A stretch of DNA of 64,000 nt. Origin: Takakia lepidozioides (taxonomy: Eukaryota > Streptophyta > Takakiopsida > Takakiales > Takakiaceae). The translations under genes were made by a program, and so were the position numbers. Shown one piece after another: positions 1 to 13,300 of this stretch (positions are counted from its first letter, which is position 1; every line of letters begins with the position of its first letter). The notes beneath the pieces are model-generated. The model ran no database searches. It was given only the letters and a program-made list of their open reading frames with translations, and was not told where the DNA came from. The DNA lies in NCBI GenBank assembly GCA_030704615.1, contig CM060731.1:25110001-25174000 (forward strand), in the 5' to 3' direction.

Positions 1-111
1 GACACTCTACTTTGGTGAATACGTCCTCTTGATGTGTAGATATTTCGCTTAAGAGAAAAAGGGAGAGGTTGAAAAAGAGGGAGACAACCATTGGCTAACG
101 TGGGTGTGAAG

Positions 112-3100
112 GTATACCGTATGAGTACAAGGCTGTCAATATCTCCAAAGGCGAGCAATTTTCTGAAGGTACATCCAAAAAATCTAATATCATCTTCTTT
201 GAGTGCTAAATCATGTGTGCATTCGAGAAGGTAGGAAACTCCATTCAACGTTTACAGGTGTTGACGGTCAGTTTGAAGCTCTTGTGCAGGAAATGTAAAT
301 TGCACAGGACCTCCTTAAGGTCTAAGTGGACATGAAATTTGCGAATGTGCTTGCCACTTCCAGTACACAGAAGTAGACATTGAGGGGTGGTGTGGGTTGG
401 TGTAGACTTCACAAAGCTGAGCCCTTTGCAGCTTGTCCCTGTATTGGAGATTGATGGTGCAACTCTGGTGGATTCAATTGCAATTTTAGAGGTTCATTTT
501 CCCCCTCCTTGAAAACAAAACCCACATTGAGATTTTTCTGTTGAAAGTTTCATTCAGATCATGAATGAAATATTACAAATGTGCGTCCTCTGGTACCTTC
601 GGAGCATGCCAAGTTTTGGTTCTGAAGTCTCTCAAGAGTGACAAGTACTATCGGTAATTTTTGTCCTTCCCGCATTAAATTAACTAGATCCAAGAAATTT
701 GTGGTACAAGGGCAGTAGTTGCAGTGCCCATGGCCATTTTTTGCATTATCGAGAACTCTTCATTGTATTTTGTCCTTCCCGCATTAACTGTCTAAAATTA
801 ACTAGATCCAAGAAATTTGTGGTACAAGGGCAGTAGTTGCAGTGCCCATAGCCATTTTTTGCATTATTGAGAACTCTTCATTGTAATCACAGTGCTGGTG
901 TCATTGCAGTACTTGGAGGAGAAGTTTCCCGAACGGAGGCCTCTTTTGCCTGCAGACCTGACAAAACGGTCACATGTTCGCCAGGTAAATTGATCTGCAC
1001 TTACGACCTCGATTTAAGTCCTTGTTCATTGTGCCCCATTCTGGTCGTAGCTTGTGCTCACCTCCCCCTCTCCCTTCTCATTCTGCTTTCGTCTTATCCA
1101 GGTATGGGATCTTTGTGGACAATGCTATGGCAGACAATGTCTAACGAGTATCCGTGCGCTCTGCTTGTCTCTGCCTGTCCTTGTTTGCGATGTCCAGTTG
1201 GGCGCAGGGTTACTCAAGTTCATCCACCCACAGCATTGATATGTCTCTCCCTCCCTCCTCACTTTCCTTTCCTCTTGTGCCCCTCTAGCACACACACAAA
1301 AGCCAGTGCTAAAAGGATGGGGGATGTGGCAGGCAGTATTTTTGGTGGCAGCCAACATACAGCCACTTCAAAACATGGGAACTTTGGTATGTCCAAATCC
1401 AATGCCACTTTCTAAGCATTATGATGTCCCTCTCCCTGCTAATTTTTCCTGAAAGATGAGTGAAGCCCCCTAGTGTGAGCTATTCCTAATATGTATCATA
1501 AATAGTCACAAGGGAAGTGTGCCATATGTGTACTGCTTTTCAATGCACGGATGCTGTACCCTAGCATGGACTCCACAGCAAAATCCATGTGGAGGTTTTT
1601 ATAAGATCCCAGCACGTCCCCGTGGGGTTATTTTTGAAGCCATAGTAACTTTGCAGAATTTTTATTCCCAGTGCCGGAGCATGCAAAGACTCCAGCCAAA
1701 GACAGGGAGGGGTAGAGAAAGAGGGCATACTGCTTCACCATCGGTTCATTCCCATCCTTGGGAAGATTGTAGCTTTGAGGGAAACCCATGAGTATTGTTT
1801 CAGATCCCCACCCTTGAGGAGATGGCATAGTGAGTGTTCAAGGGACCATACCAAAGAAATATCTACCTTCAAGATTCTACAGGTTCATGACAACCATGGC
1901 TGATGGATGGCATCTGCAGCTCAATACCAGATTTGACCAGAACTTGCAATAGTTTATGCAAACAATGAATCATAGGATTGATCCTTGACAACTACCAAGG
2001 GTAATCACTGCGAAATAGTCAGTTTCTGTGGCCTATTTACCACCTCTAGTGTGAAGATTCGAACACAATCTTGTTTATGCCATGCAATATGGATGTCATT
2101 GCCTTGAGTCCAACTAGTCACTCACATGTGCCTTGTCTATTAGAGTCTTGTCAAGCAACAATTGAGTAGAGGTTTATGCTTGAAATTCCACTTCAGAAAA
2201 ACATAGAGGAGAAGCTGGGGAAAGAAGAGCGACTCAAGTGGGCTCAGAAGTATATCATTGCAGGTTTCACTGGTAATATCGATTTCACTATCACCAAGTT
2301 CTTAGGTTAATGAAGACAGGGTTGTGTTACTCGTTCTATGCTGCTGTCCCCTGCTGTGAGAGAGGGGATTTCACTAGATGGTTAGTCTGCCTCGTGTCTG
2401 GTTTAATATGTTAAATACGGGACCCTGGCCCTGCTGTGGAAGGGAAAAACAAAAGAACAATGCAGCTCCTTTTCTTCCTTCGGTGTTTTAAAGTCTGGTA
2501 TTTTCTACAATTTGATGGCTGAGACTATATCAGGGTTGAGTCTCCCATGTTCATACAGAAAACTGAGTACATCTGCACCCATCGGGAACTGATGAGGTCA
2601 GTGGGGATTTATAAAAACTGGTCACTGTCAAACAGGATATAGTTTATTTGCGTCATTCTGTTGAGTGTGACCCACATTTGCTGCTATATTTCTTACATTT
2701 CTTTCTATCTAACACCAAGGATTGGTGTTGTATGATTGACTTGGTTTCATTCCTCTTTTTGTCTTTTCTTCTTTTTTGTCTCCCCGGCTGGCAGCATACC
2801 TGATGAAGGATCTCTGTGATTTCTTTTGGGCTGCCTGTTGAGTGCCACACTTCTTTCTTTCGTATATCATTTTTCCTTCTGTTCCATAAGCTCTTCAAGC
2901 TTCCTGTGGATGTTACAAAGTCTCTCATTCATCTTAGATTACTGTCAAATGTGATTCACAGTCTAGTAGATTGATATATAATTTGCGTACGTCTTTTCTT
3001 GTAAGGGGCAATTTGCATCCTTTGCTTCCAAGGGGCAAGCTGGATATACGTGGAGGGTCTGAGTAACAGACGCTTCACGAAAGAAATTCTTGAAATCACC

Positions 3101-3759
3101 GCCCTTGTCACCTGTTTTGCACTGATGGGAGGATTGACTCCAGCTGGACTACACAAAGTTGTCCTTGGTAGATTGGAAAGTTTTCACTCCCATATGTTGT
3201 GCTTGTAGATCTTCTAGTGAGCATCATTCTGATTTCTGTGTGATTCTTTGTTCAGCACTGGAGAGAATTCTGGAAAAATCCGCCGGGAAGTACTCATTCG
3301 GAGATGAAGTTACTCTTGTAAGTCTTTTCCTCCCCGTTTATGCTCTAATCCAAGCAGAGTGTGTGGCTTTGAGGGCCTATCCTTGACCTCATTTTCACTT
3401 TCTTTTCTCCTTCCATTACTTTCCTTTTGTCTGTTTCCCCATGCATTGATGGCTTCAAGTGATTTGGTGTGCAGGCAGATATTGTTTTGATCCCCCAATG
3501 TAATCGCCACGAGGTGGACTTGGTATGTAGTTGACCACATATGAGGCTAGTTTCCGATTTACTTTTTCCATATCCATTTTTGAGGATTTGGCTTTTTTTG
3601 CTCGTACCTCTTTTGCTCCGTTTTGAGTGAAGCCCTTAGACACCGTTTCTGTGTTTGCAGGCACAATTTCCAACTTTGAACCGGGTGTATACAGCTTTGC
3701 TCGAGCTCCCAGAAGTCCAGGATTCTGCTCCTGCCAAGCAACCTGACTTTCCATCTTGA
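112..3759 (+). CDS. GSTZ: Maleylacetoacetate isomerase / zeta-class glutathione S-transferase, 5'-partial, multi-exon
   Basis: The family catalyses glutathione-dependent isomerisation of maleylacetoacetate to fumarylacetoacetate in tyrosine degradation, in the cytosol. Exons read by splice signals and phase: 112-168, 406-491, 910-984, 1333-1386, 2197-2272, 3256-3317, 3475-3522 and 3661-3759 (TGA stop). Together they encode about 184 residues of a usual length near 220. Recognisable stretches are KAVNISKGEQF, then LVPVLEIDG and the DSIAILEYLEEKFPE substrate-fold segment, IQPLQN, the C-terminal-domain core GKYSFGDEVTLADIVLIPQ, and a terminal KQPDFPS. The N-terminal exon with the catalytic Ser-Ser-Cys motif must lie left of the window. 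The acceptor before 112 lacks a clear pyrimidine tract, so that exon's left edge is the weakest boundary. Family assignment is firm; exon edges are hand-derived. Confidence 0.85.
659..885 (+). repeat. Tandem duplication in a GSTZ intron
   Basis: A unit of about 109 bases (659-767), beginning TTTGTCCTTCCCGCATTAA and ending TTCATTGTA, is repeated at about 768-885 with a short insertion of about 9 bases and two or three substitutions. It lies between exons 2 and 3 of the GST gene. It looks like a recent segmental tandem duplication with no coding role; the second copy ends about 25 bases before an exon. Confidence 0.85.
2690..2930 (+). repeat. Diverged LINE 3'-end-like copy in a GSTZ intron
   Basis: A pyrimidine-rich stretch leads to a CATAAGCTCTTCAAGCTT hairpin and then GTGGATGTTACAAAG, matching the order (T-rich tract, AAGCTC-N3-GAGCTT hairpin, GTGGA-TTATAAAG) of the well-preserved copy near 48890-49085. 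It is degraded and lacks a clear ATTTC tail. The family call rests on the ordered motifs only. Confidence 0.5.
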
Positions 3760-4484
3760 AATGAAGATAGTCTCCCACTTCTTGTACAGACATGAGGTAT
3801 GAGCACTCCTGGAGTCAGGTGGGGCATCCTTGATGTGAGTTATCTAGCGGGTCTCCAAAGTAAAGTTCACGTAGCCTTTACTAAATTTGGGGTTGACACG
3901 GTGGATTGGCACAATGCACACTGTTCACTTGTCTGTGGTAGTTCAACTTTGAGCTAATGGTGTTGAAGTGGTACCCTGGAGGTACATCCTTTCTTGAATC
4001 TAGATTGTGTATACAGATCATAAGGTTGTATTCCATTTCTTCCCAATCTCTTTAAGTTGTTTGCATTTTCTACATGAGAAGAACGCTGCCAGGCTTGAAA
4101 ATCTTGCCACAGACAGGGCTTACACAGTAGAGGGGGACATTTGCATCAAAGCCTTGTCGATGGGATGCAATTCTCATTCCTGGTATTAGAATGCTTTATC
4201 TGGATCAGCCCATGGGCTGGCGGGCTTGAGAGTTGGCACTACTTGCCCAAGCGCCCACATTGTGGTCACCTGGTTAACACTAACCAGCCATAACTGGCTG
4301 TGATTAACTCTGATCTACATGGTAAACTATTATGAATTTTAATGGCTCCCACCTAGTCGAAGTAGTGCCAAAACCAGCTTGATCGTCCCCTACAAAACGT
4401 GATGAAGAAACAATGGCTGAAAGGCGAAAAAAGATGTTCTATAATTTTATGTGGTATAAGCTGACTTTGGATGAAAGTAAGATG

Positions 4485-4640
4485 TCCTTCTCTTTTCTTT
4501 TGAAGGGAAATACCCTGGAGTGACCGACCACAAATCAGGCCCCTTAATTATTGTGAGAGAATAAAATAACCTTTTTCATAGGAACCGTCACTATCATCCC
4601 CAAGGTATGTTTTTCTATTTTCTAGAGGGATTCTATGAAA
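4485..4640 (+). repeat. Dispersed repeat family 3, copy 1
   Basis: The stretch GGGAAATACCCTGG, then CACAAATCAGGCCCCTTAA and an AATAAAATAACC segment, recurs in the same order, inverted, near 28285-28405 and, more diverged, near 53590-53690. Shared order across three places supports an interspersed, probably SINE-like repeat. No terminal structures or target duplications could be set. Confidence 0.5.
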
Positions 4641-5542
4641 ATAATATACAGCTAACTTTCCCAATCCGGACTCTGGTGCAAGATTATTGGGCGGACTCTA
4701 GTTATCACCGGAGCTCTGCCGATACCATGTAAAACAATCTTTTAGCCATCGGCCTCTACACCGAGGTGTTCTGCGTCTCTTCTCAAGAGTGAACACGCCA
4801 TTATCCTCCTTTCTTGAAAGGAAGCCCACCCTGAAAGGAGGCAAGGAGGCTCTTATTTACAAGAACTTTGGTTGCGTGGTCTCTCTCCATCCTTGGGATT
4901 ATTTAGAAGTCCAGGAATGGAAGCGCTACCAAGACCGATGCCTGGATGTGTGCTGAATGTATAGAAATGGGAAATGAGATGATTTCTTTTTCCTTTCATC
5001 GTTTCTGTATCCTTTCTTCCCACTAGTAGCTCTGCCAACTCTGCCATGATCAATTTTGATCCATCTGAATAAACTTTACTTCAATTCACCATAGTTGTAT
5101 TTTGTGGGGAATTTGAGTTTGAATGCACATGAAAGATGATAAAAAATGAGACTAGTGAAGAAAAAGATCTTGGAGGTAAAAGATAAGGAAACAATAACAT
5201 TGTCCGAGGTGTGCATTACATAGAGAGTAATCGGCACTGTGCATTACATTTTTTTGTATTGCCCTCGTACTCTTGGCTGGCTATTTTGCTGTATAACATG
5301 TATAACGAAACAATAACAACAAGCGGCTAGTTGCGCAGCTATGGCTCCTCTTTGTGAATAGCGAGATCTACTTTCATCCATAATAAACTTTAAAATTCAT
5401 CCATTTATTCTTCGTACAGTGAAGATGTTACCTCATGGAGGTGTTACTTGGATGCACTTCATGAAGTAGTTTGCAACAAAGGAGAGGAGGTGACACCCGG
5501 GGAAGGCACAACAGGGACTTAGCAATTTTTGACACTGATGCG

Positions 5543-5678
5543 TAGTCTCCTCCTTAGAATAAAGAGGAGCCAATAACAAAACGAAGTAGTCTCCTCCTTA
5601 GAATAAAGAGGAGCCAATAACAAAACGAAACAACGACCTCCTTAGAATAAAGAGGAGCCAATAACAAAACGAAACAAC
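5543..5678 (+). repeat. Three-copy tandem hairpin repeat upstream of KEG
   Basis: Three copies begin near 5543, 5587 and 5634. Each contains CTCCTCCTTAGAATAAAGAG followed by GAGCCAATAACAAAACGAA. The arms CTCCTC and GAGGAG in each unit can pair around an 11-base loop. The third unit is shortened at its left end. The array sits about 1.6 kb before the KEG start codon, just before the GC-rich block taken as its possible promoter. Confidence 0.85.
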
Positions 5679-7307
5679 GAAGAGATACAGCCCACAGTTG
5701 TTTCCGAAGAAAGACCCTCGACGGTGTAGGATTAGGAAGGTTGGTACGTTACGTTCCCATCCAGCGAACAGCCAGCTCAGTAGTTGACTTGAGTAATGCT
5801 GAGGACAGAAACGGCGCGGCGAGTGGACAGGCCACGTTCATTCAGCGGACGGAGAATGTGGGGACAAAAAGTCAGTCACAGCTTGACGCGCTCGGTTGCG
5901 CGCTCGGTTACACACCCGGTAATTCAGGCGCTTCTTGTGTGTGCTTCCGTGTGTTTCTCGGTTTCACACTCCATTTTTCCGCGCGGTTATGCATGTTATT
6001 AGTAGTGTTTTCGGTGAAAAATGAGCGTAAGCCAGTCTGGTGGGAAGACTAGTGTTTAGCCCGCAAGCCTAATACTCCATGGCCGATCATGCTCCTCTGA
6101 TCCAGTTGCTCACCTTCTCTCTGCCTTGAATTGACAAGGCAAAGCTGGAGGGAGAGAAGGTGAAGCTAGTGAGAGAGACGCCTTGTCCTTCCGAGGGTAT
6201 GCATTGTCAAGCTACAGTTGTAACGTGACTAGTCTACAATGAGGTTACCAAAAGCACGCAAGTTTGGCGGTGTAAAGAGATTTGCCGCCATGGCAGCACA
6301 CGATGGTGAGGAGGAAATAGGATTTTACTAGCCTCGGACCTTGTATTGATCATAGCCGTGATGGCTCTGTCAGCTCGTGAGGCTTTCGATATGCACCAAG
6401 TTTGCCGTCTCGCTGTGCATTTCTATGATTTCAACCCCTAATGTGATATTACTGAACGATGAGGATTTCTTGTTTGGAAATTGGAAGGCGATGTACTCTG
6501 ATAGTGAGGGTCAAAGGGAATGCGGTAATGCCGCCTACCCTTAGTACAGCATCTCATGTTTCTGTCTACAATCACCAGCTTTCTGCAGCTCACCAAGCAG
6601 TCCAGTACTACAACTCATATCCTAACTTGGAAGGACGCTCTCATTGGATTGAGGGATTGATAGTGAAGAATGCAGTTGGTGGTTATGGTCTGCCAATTAA
6701 GAGATGCCAGAACCTTTTCAGTAGGAGATATTAAAGAGTGTGGACATCTTCCCCCTGGACTTGGTTCCTTGTAAAGTTGAGTGAACTCCAAAGGCAAGCC
6801 ATTGTTGCAGTTGTGTACATGTTGTCAGGATTTCCGGCTTATAAGCAGAGGGAGTGTAGGCAAGTGATAAAGGTAAATGTCAGCCATGTACAGAGAAGAC
6901 TGGAAAGCAGGTGTGTAAGGGGCTCAATGAGGGAGGCACACTGTAGGGGATGTGGCCGCAGTAGCATGTAGGAGATGGCTGGCAGCACTGAATGAGGAGC
7001 GTGGTTTAGGGACTACATTGGAGTCTGTGAGCTGCCAAAACCCATTGACCAAAAGACTGAAGGCATTGGTTGAACGGCCACGGTGATCAGAAGAATCCAT
7101 CAACACCTGGTCAGTCACCATCTATTTCATCTTGCTGACTCTCGGCCCGAGCCTTTGCAGCTAGGGAGTGGGGACATTCTTGCAAGGTGTTTAGACACGC
7201 AAAATTTACTTCACCTCTCCCTGAAGTATCAGCTGATTCTGCTCCTGAATACACCACTATTCTATCATTCTTTTTTCTTGAGCAGTGCATTACCGTTGTA
7301 GGAGAAG

Positions 7308-10300
7308 ATGAAGCTTCCGGCATGTTCGGTGTGCCAAATGACGTACAATGAGGACGATCGGGTGCCAATGATGCTGCAATGTGGGCACAGTTTCTGCAAA
7401 GAATGCCTTGCTCACATGTTTGATGTGAGTACCGATCACACCCTGTTGTGCCCACGATGTCGGCAGCCTTCAAAGGTAGGCAACAGTGTGGAGGCCTTGC
7501 GCAAGAATTTTGGCATGCTCTCCCTCATTCGAAGGGCCTCGTCTGATTGCCCAGCAGAAGATGACTCAGATGATGATGATGACCTAGGAGATTGTTCGTC
7601 AAATCCATACTCTGATAGGTCACGTAGCAATACCCCACAAGCGAGTCCTGGCTGGGCACCAGGTTGTGGGGGAATTATCTTGGAACTGGGCTCCCATTCG
7701 CTGCGCCTGGTTCGTCCAGTGGCGACAAGTCCCCGCCCTGAGCAGGATGTGTGGGCGGGCCAACTGACTGGGGCAAGTGGCTGTAAGCACAAGGTGGCTG
7801 TGAAGAGGCTGGATGTTCCCATTGGCATGGATTTGGAGTGGATTCAAGGGAGAGTTGAAATGCTGCGAAGGGGGGCCATGTGGTGCCAAAATGTTTGCAC
7901 TGTGTATGGAGCGTGCGAGAAGGATGGCAAACTCTGCATTGTGATGGACAAGTACTTCACCTCTGTACAGACAATGATGCAACAGAATGAAGGCCGGCTC
8001 ACCTTAGAACAAATTTTGAGGTAATTTTAACCTCTAGACAACCAATTGTCACATAATTCAGTTTGAACATAGTCTTTGTTTCTACTGAGAGATCTTGCAG
8101 CATCTACCAGCTGTCTGCTGTGCCGATTAAGTTTGGGTCATTTCTGTATTTGGCATGCACACAAATTTGTGAACCTGGTAAGAGGTCAGGTATCCAGGCA
8201 TGTTCTTTTGTGGATCGCAGGATGAATTTAGGGTCTGCAAAATGGAAGTGGTGGATTTGGATGTTGCCACAGTGCTGTGGCTGAAACTGTGTGATAGGCT
8301 TGTCTCTGCGAAGGCTTGCTGTTTGACCACCATCATCTAGTATCTCCACTGATTTAGCTATGTGCATGGCAAGCAAATCAACTCCAGACTGGAATTACGT
8401 ATGTCTGAGGTTGATTTTGGACTGATGTAGTTGTGAGGATGGTGGGGCTCACCTGCTTTATTCCTTTGTAGTTGTTTTTGGGGCTGTTTTTGCAAGGCTG
8501 TCAACAATTTTGGACCACTACAGAGCCTTCATCAATTGTCTCTATGGATGCCCCATAAACTGCTGGCTTCCAGCAGATCTTTCTCTAGCTAAGTTTTGAG
8601 TTAGGCACAACCAGTCCTAGATTCAGAATTACCGTGTTGCACTTGCTTGAGAAGGGTGGTGTATTCTGCACCTTTTGCCTTTGTTAGGTTAGGGAATTGA
8701 ATGCAGGTTAGCCCGATAGAAGATTGGGGTGAGTTGTTTTGCAGATACTTGTTATGGTTCAAGATAAATCAGAACTCTTGTTAGGCAATTTGAAAACTTA
8801 ACTGTTGTGTAGTCGGGACCACCCACATGTAGGTTTGGTGCAGATATCTCTCGCGGTGTGGCAGAACTGCATGCAGCGGGCATTGTTTGTATGAACCTCA
8901 AACCCTCAAATCTGTTGCTGGATGTAAAAGGTCGGGCAGTAGTGTCCGACTATGGGCTCCCTGAGATTTTGAAGAAGCCACAGTGCAAGAGGGCTCGTTC
9001 TTTTTCTGGAGGTGGGGATGAGAGCACAACACAGATGCATTCATGCATTGACTGCACAATGTTGAATCCAAACTACATGGCTCCTGAGGCATGGGAACCC
9101 CTACGCAAATCATCACTCAATCTGTTCTGGGAGGATGCTGTTGGGATCTCCAGTGAGTCGGATGCTTGGAGTTTTGGATGCACTCTCGTAGAGATGTGCA
9201 CCGGGGCAATCCCGTAAGCAAATTTCCTCCCATATCCATTTGTATAGTAACGCATTATCATATTGTTAAGCATGTAAGTTTACAGCTGGAAGATACATTG
9301 CATGTCTGGACATGTAGTGTGAGTGATCAACGGCATTGATGAGCACCAGTTCAGCATTTCTGTGGGTATGCAGGGAAGATGGTAACTGCAGGAAGCACTC
9401 ACTGTGTTTAACATCGATGGATGTGACTCTTCAGTTATAGAATTGGAGCTATGGTGATAGGGATATCTACATTGCTGCAAGTGATACTTGCCACTTAATC
9501 CATCACCGACTTCACACTGACTTGGACTTCTTGTAGCCATGTGGCTTTACACCCAGTGCCCACTTTGGATGAAAGCCAGTTGTGTGTTTGAGCGAGAGAG
9601 GAAGAAAGGAAGAACTTAATTTACAGCTGTGGGACGCCTTAAAGGACCCAAGGACGCAAGTAGAACCGTGACAAATCTCAGTTGTGCTTCTTGGTGTTTG
9701 CACAGGTGGGCTGGCTGTAGTCCAGAGGAGATTTATAAGACTGTGGTAAAGGCCAGGCGACAGCCTCCTCAGTATGTTGGGGTGGTGGGTGGAGGCATAC
9801 CTAGAGAGCTCTGGAAGATGATTGGAGAATGCCTGCAGTTCAAACCATCGAAAAGACCAACATTCCATGCAATGTTGGCAATTTTTCTCCGTCATTTGCG
9901 GGAGATGCCACTGAGTCCTCCCCCAAGCCCTGACAAGTTCGTAATATCCTCTCTCTCTAGACGTTCTAAACTCTCTGTCTTTGCCTTTACGCACAACATA
10001 GGTGTTTACAGATGTTACTGTATAGTATCCATGTTGACACATATGTCGACGCCTATATGATTCTTAGCATGGATACATGCGTTGGTTTTAAGGTTGGGCT
10101 ATTGGCATGACCATGTTCATTTCTACATGGTGCAGGGTAAAGTATCTATCAAAAATGATACCAACCTTCGTTTGATTACTCTTTGCAACAGGGTTAAGGT
10201 TGCATGATAGTTTTCTATAGCAACATTCAGGTCTTTTAACATCTTAAGTGGCATATGGTTGTTTGGACAGTGACCCATCAAAGGATTCAGAATCAACTGG

Positions 10301-13300
10301 GGCGGAGCCATCACCGTCTTCCACTCTCGACTTTGGGCTTATAACCCAAACTTCTCTTCATCGCCTTGTATCTGAAGGGGACACCGAAGGAGTTCGGTAA
10401 GCCATCTGTTGTGATACATGCAGGGCGCCATTATTTGGTTTGTTGCAAGTAACCTTAGCAGCTTTCCATTTAGTATATGTGTAAAAGGAAATTCTCGCTC
10501 CCTCTTGGGTCTGGGTTGTTCTAGTTCTGTCCCTTGGCACTTTGGGCCTCCAAGCATCCAACAGATGGCCCTGTGGATAGGGCGCAATGCTGCCTTACAA
10601 ACGGTTGTGGGGTTAAAGCCACATAGGTGTATGTTGGATGTCACCCATTATGGCCAACCTAGCTATAAAAGGGGGTGGCTGGGTCAACTGGCCACCTAAT
10701 GTGGGTACCTAGGGACTTTCAAGTCCTTGGGGGAGGTTTGGGCCCGGTTATGGCCTTTAGGTGTCCACCTTCCAAATGGAAAGCAATAGCCCTTTGGGGT
10801 GAAGTGACCCCATAATTTATGCTTGCTTTGGCAGGAGTACACCTTCGTTGTTCTTCTTCCCCAAGAGGGCTTTGATGCAATGCTTTCTTATCGAGGCTTT
10901 CATTTTTAAATTTTTGCTTTTCTACCAGAAACAACCTAGAGCTACTTTGTTGAACAGAAACCAAGCCAAGAAATGCTATCTCTGGCAGGAACAGGGGGCA
11001 GAGAAGACAGCCCAAGGAGAGTGGTCAAATAGACCTTGTTACTAGAAAATACAACTCTGACAGAAGAGAAGAGGCAAAAACCAGAGACCTGTCATAACTC
11101 AAATCATGAGACGCCTACCTAGAGACTGAGACAGATAATTTCCACTCCTGCAAGCTCTTACTAAGGTGTCAGGTATAGGTTTTCACTATGGCTCGATCTC
11201 CTTGCAATGATTGTGGGGCTTGCAGGCTTCTGCAAGGTGGGGCGATATGTGCTAGATATCAGTGATGGTCAAATAGTGCAGAATCTATGAGATAATAGTT
11301 TCGACCCACCCACAAAACATTATTGGACTTTTCTTGAAGTTAGAGCTGCACACATGCAGGGACTTGCTGAGTAGAGCGGCCTCTGGCAAATCAGCAAACC
11401 CATTGGGAGTTCTGTTGGATGGTCGTAACGGGGAAGGCCAAACCGCTCTGCACATTGCAGCTATGCGTGGCTACTCAGAGATAGTTGAGGCCATTCTGGA
11501 ATATCCTGAGGCAGATGTAGAAGTTTTGGACAAAGACGGCGACACTCCAATTGTGTTTGCAGTGGCATCAGGGACGCCAGAGTGTCTTAAGGCTCTTATC
11601 AAAAAGGGAGCTGATGTGAATGCCCGGCTTAAGGATGGACTGGGCCCAGCTGTGGCGCATGTGTGTGCCTTTCACGGGCAACCTGACTGCATGCGGGTAC
11701 TACTGTCTGCACATATTTATTTCTTGTGCCATATGTTAAAGAGCTTCTACTAGTCCCTGTAATCAAGGCTTGTTGAAAAATCTATCTGTGAAGTGTGTTA
11801 CCTTGTCACAAGTGCCCTTGTCATTGTGGTGCAGTCTAGCAGGGACAGTGGCTCTAAATTCTGTTGGTTCATCAGCTGCCTCAATGTGCATGGTGATCCC
11901 GGCATGGTTGTATTTTTGAGCAAGGGAACTTGTAGCTGACTGCAGCTGTTGGCTGCAGGAGCTGCTCTTGGCCGCGGCTGATCCAAATACGGTTGACGAT
12001 GAGGGAGAAACAGTTTTGCATCGAGCGGTTGCAAAGAAGCACAGTGATTGCGCTATAGTTATACTCGAAAACGGTGGTTGCAAATCCATGGGTGTCCTTA
12101 ATGCCAAGGAACTCACGTAGGTCCTCATCCTGTTGCTCTGTTAATTACAGGGGTGTTCTTCAGCAGAGTTGAGAATGTGATCAAGCATCTTATAAAAGTG
12201 TAAAAATATTGCCTTCTGGGTTTTCGTGAGATAGACAGCTAATCACTGCTTAGCATCTCTTTTTGTCAGTCCTCCTTTTCTTTATGTCCAATGGCAAGAT
12301 ACTTCATGTCATATCTTTGTATTTCTTTTGACTGTGTCCTCCTTTGATGTAGATCATCACCATGCTGTGTCCTGGTAGGCCAGTTTCACTATAGGATCGG
12401 TTGTGCAGGCTTGTTTGTTTTCAGATTGCACAAATTGTACCTGAGTATTAGAGACATCAAGCGAATCATAGACTCGTCTATAATACAACTTGTAAGCAAG
12501 TCCCCAGTAAGTCCCTAGTCCCCTAGCAAGCAAGCCAGTCCCTTGTTGGAGTAACATGTAGCACATATCATGTATTAAGTTGTTCAATTTATGACAGGCC
12601 GTTACATTTGTGCACTGCAACTGCAAATGCGGCTGTTATGAAGAAGTGGGTGGAGATAGCAACACCTGAGGAGATTGCAGCTGCAATTGAGGTTCCCTCT
12701 TCAGTGGGGACTGCTCTTTGTATGGCCGCCGCTCTTAAAAAAGCCCACGAGGAAGGTCAGCCCCTGGGTATCCACTGTCTATGATAGAAAGCCTTACATC
12801 TATGCTCAGAGATTTTTTCTGTCTGCAACAAGAAATCTTAAGACTTGACAAATAGTCCTTATGGTGTTTTGCTGGTTACAAACCACTTGTAACACGTTGG
12901 ATGAAACCAGTCTGAACTGAAATTTTTGGTGCTTATACAATATTTCACAGAGGCAAGGGAGCTGGTGAGATTCCTATTGGCTGCTGGGGCTAATGGAACT
13001 GCGACAGACACCCAACGTGGTCAAACAGCGTTGCATGCTGCCGCCATTGCAAATGATGTGGAGATGGTGAAGGTAGGTTCTCACAATGACCAACTAAAAT
13101 TTCCAATCAGAGATACTTCTCACCTTATGAAGGAATGATAATCTTCATTAACCGAATCTGTGCAACTGTTGTGTACAGGATATATTGGATGCAGGTGTAG
13201 ACGTTGATGTCAGAGACATTCACACAACCACTCCCTTGCATGTTGCCCTGGCACGAGGCTCAAGGGATTGTGTGGGCCTGCTGTTAGAGAGGGGAGCCAA

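Larger units (their letters stand above)
3760..7285. other. Intergenic region between GSTZ and KEG, with probable KEG leader
   Basis: No exon of a recognisable protein was found here. The stretch holds a dispersed repeat (near 4490-4600), a three-copy hairpin repeat (5543-5678), and a more GC- and CpG-rich block from about 5690 to 6330 that could be the KEG promoter and first leader exon. A T-rich tract ending in AG at 7285 looks like a splice acceptor 22 bases before the KEG start codon, suggesting a 5'-UTR intron. The leader exon itself was not pinned down. Confidence 0.5.

Noticed and set aside
1102-1150. Acceptor-like site and frame VWDLCGQCYG as a GSTZ exon
   Set aside because: It does not resemble the family, whereas 1333-1386 encodes the expected IQPLQN segment in phase.
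867-1415. 182-codon open frame on the plus strand
   Set aside because: It covers two GSTZ exons (910-984, 1333-1386) and the intron between them, partly in a different frame from the exon reading; no independent protein is supported.
6306-6307. ATGG at 6290 with a GTGAGG donor as an alternative KEG start exon
   Set aside because: Splicing from this donor to the acceptor at 7285 reaches a stop codon within a few residues and does not join the RING frame; the ATG at 7308 fits the family.
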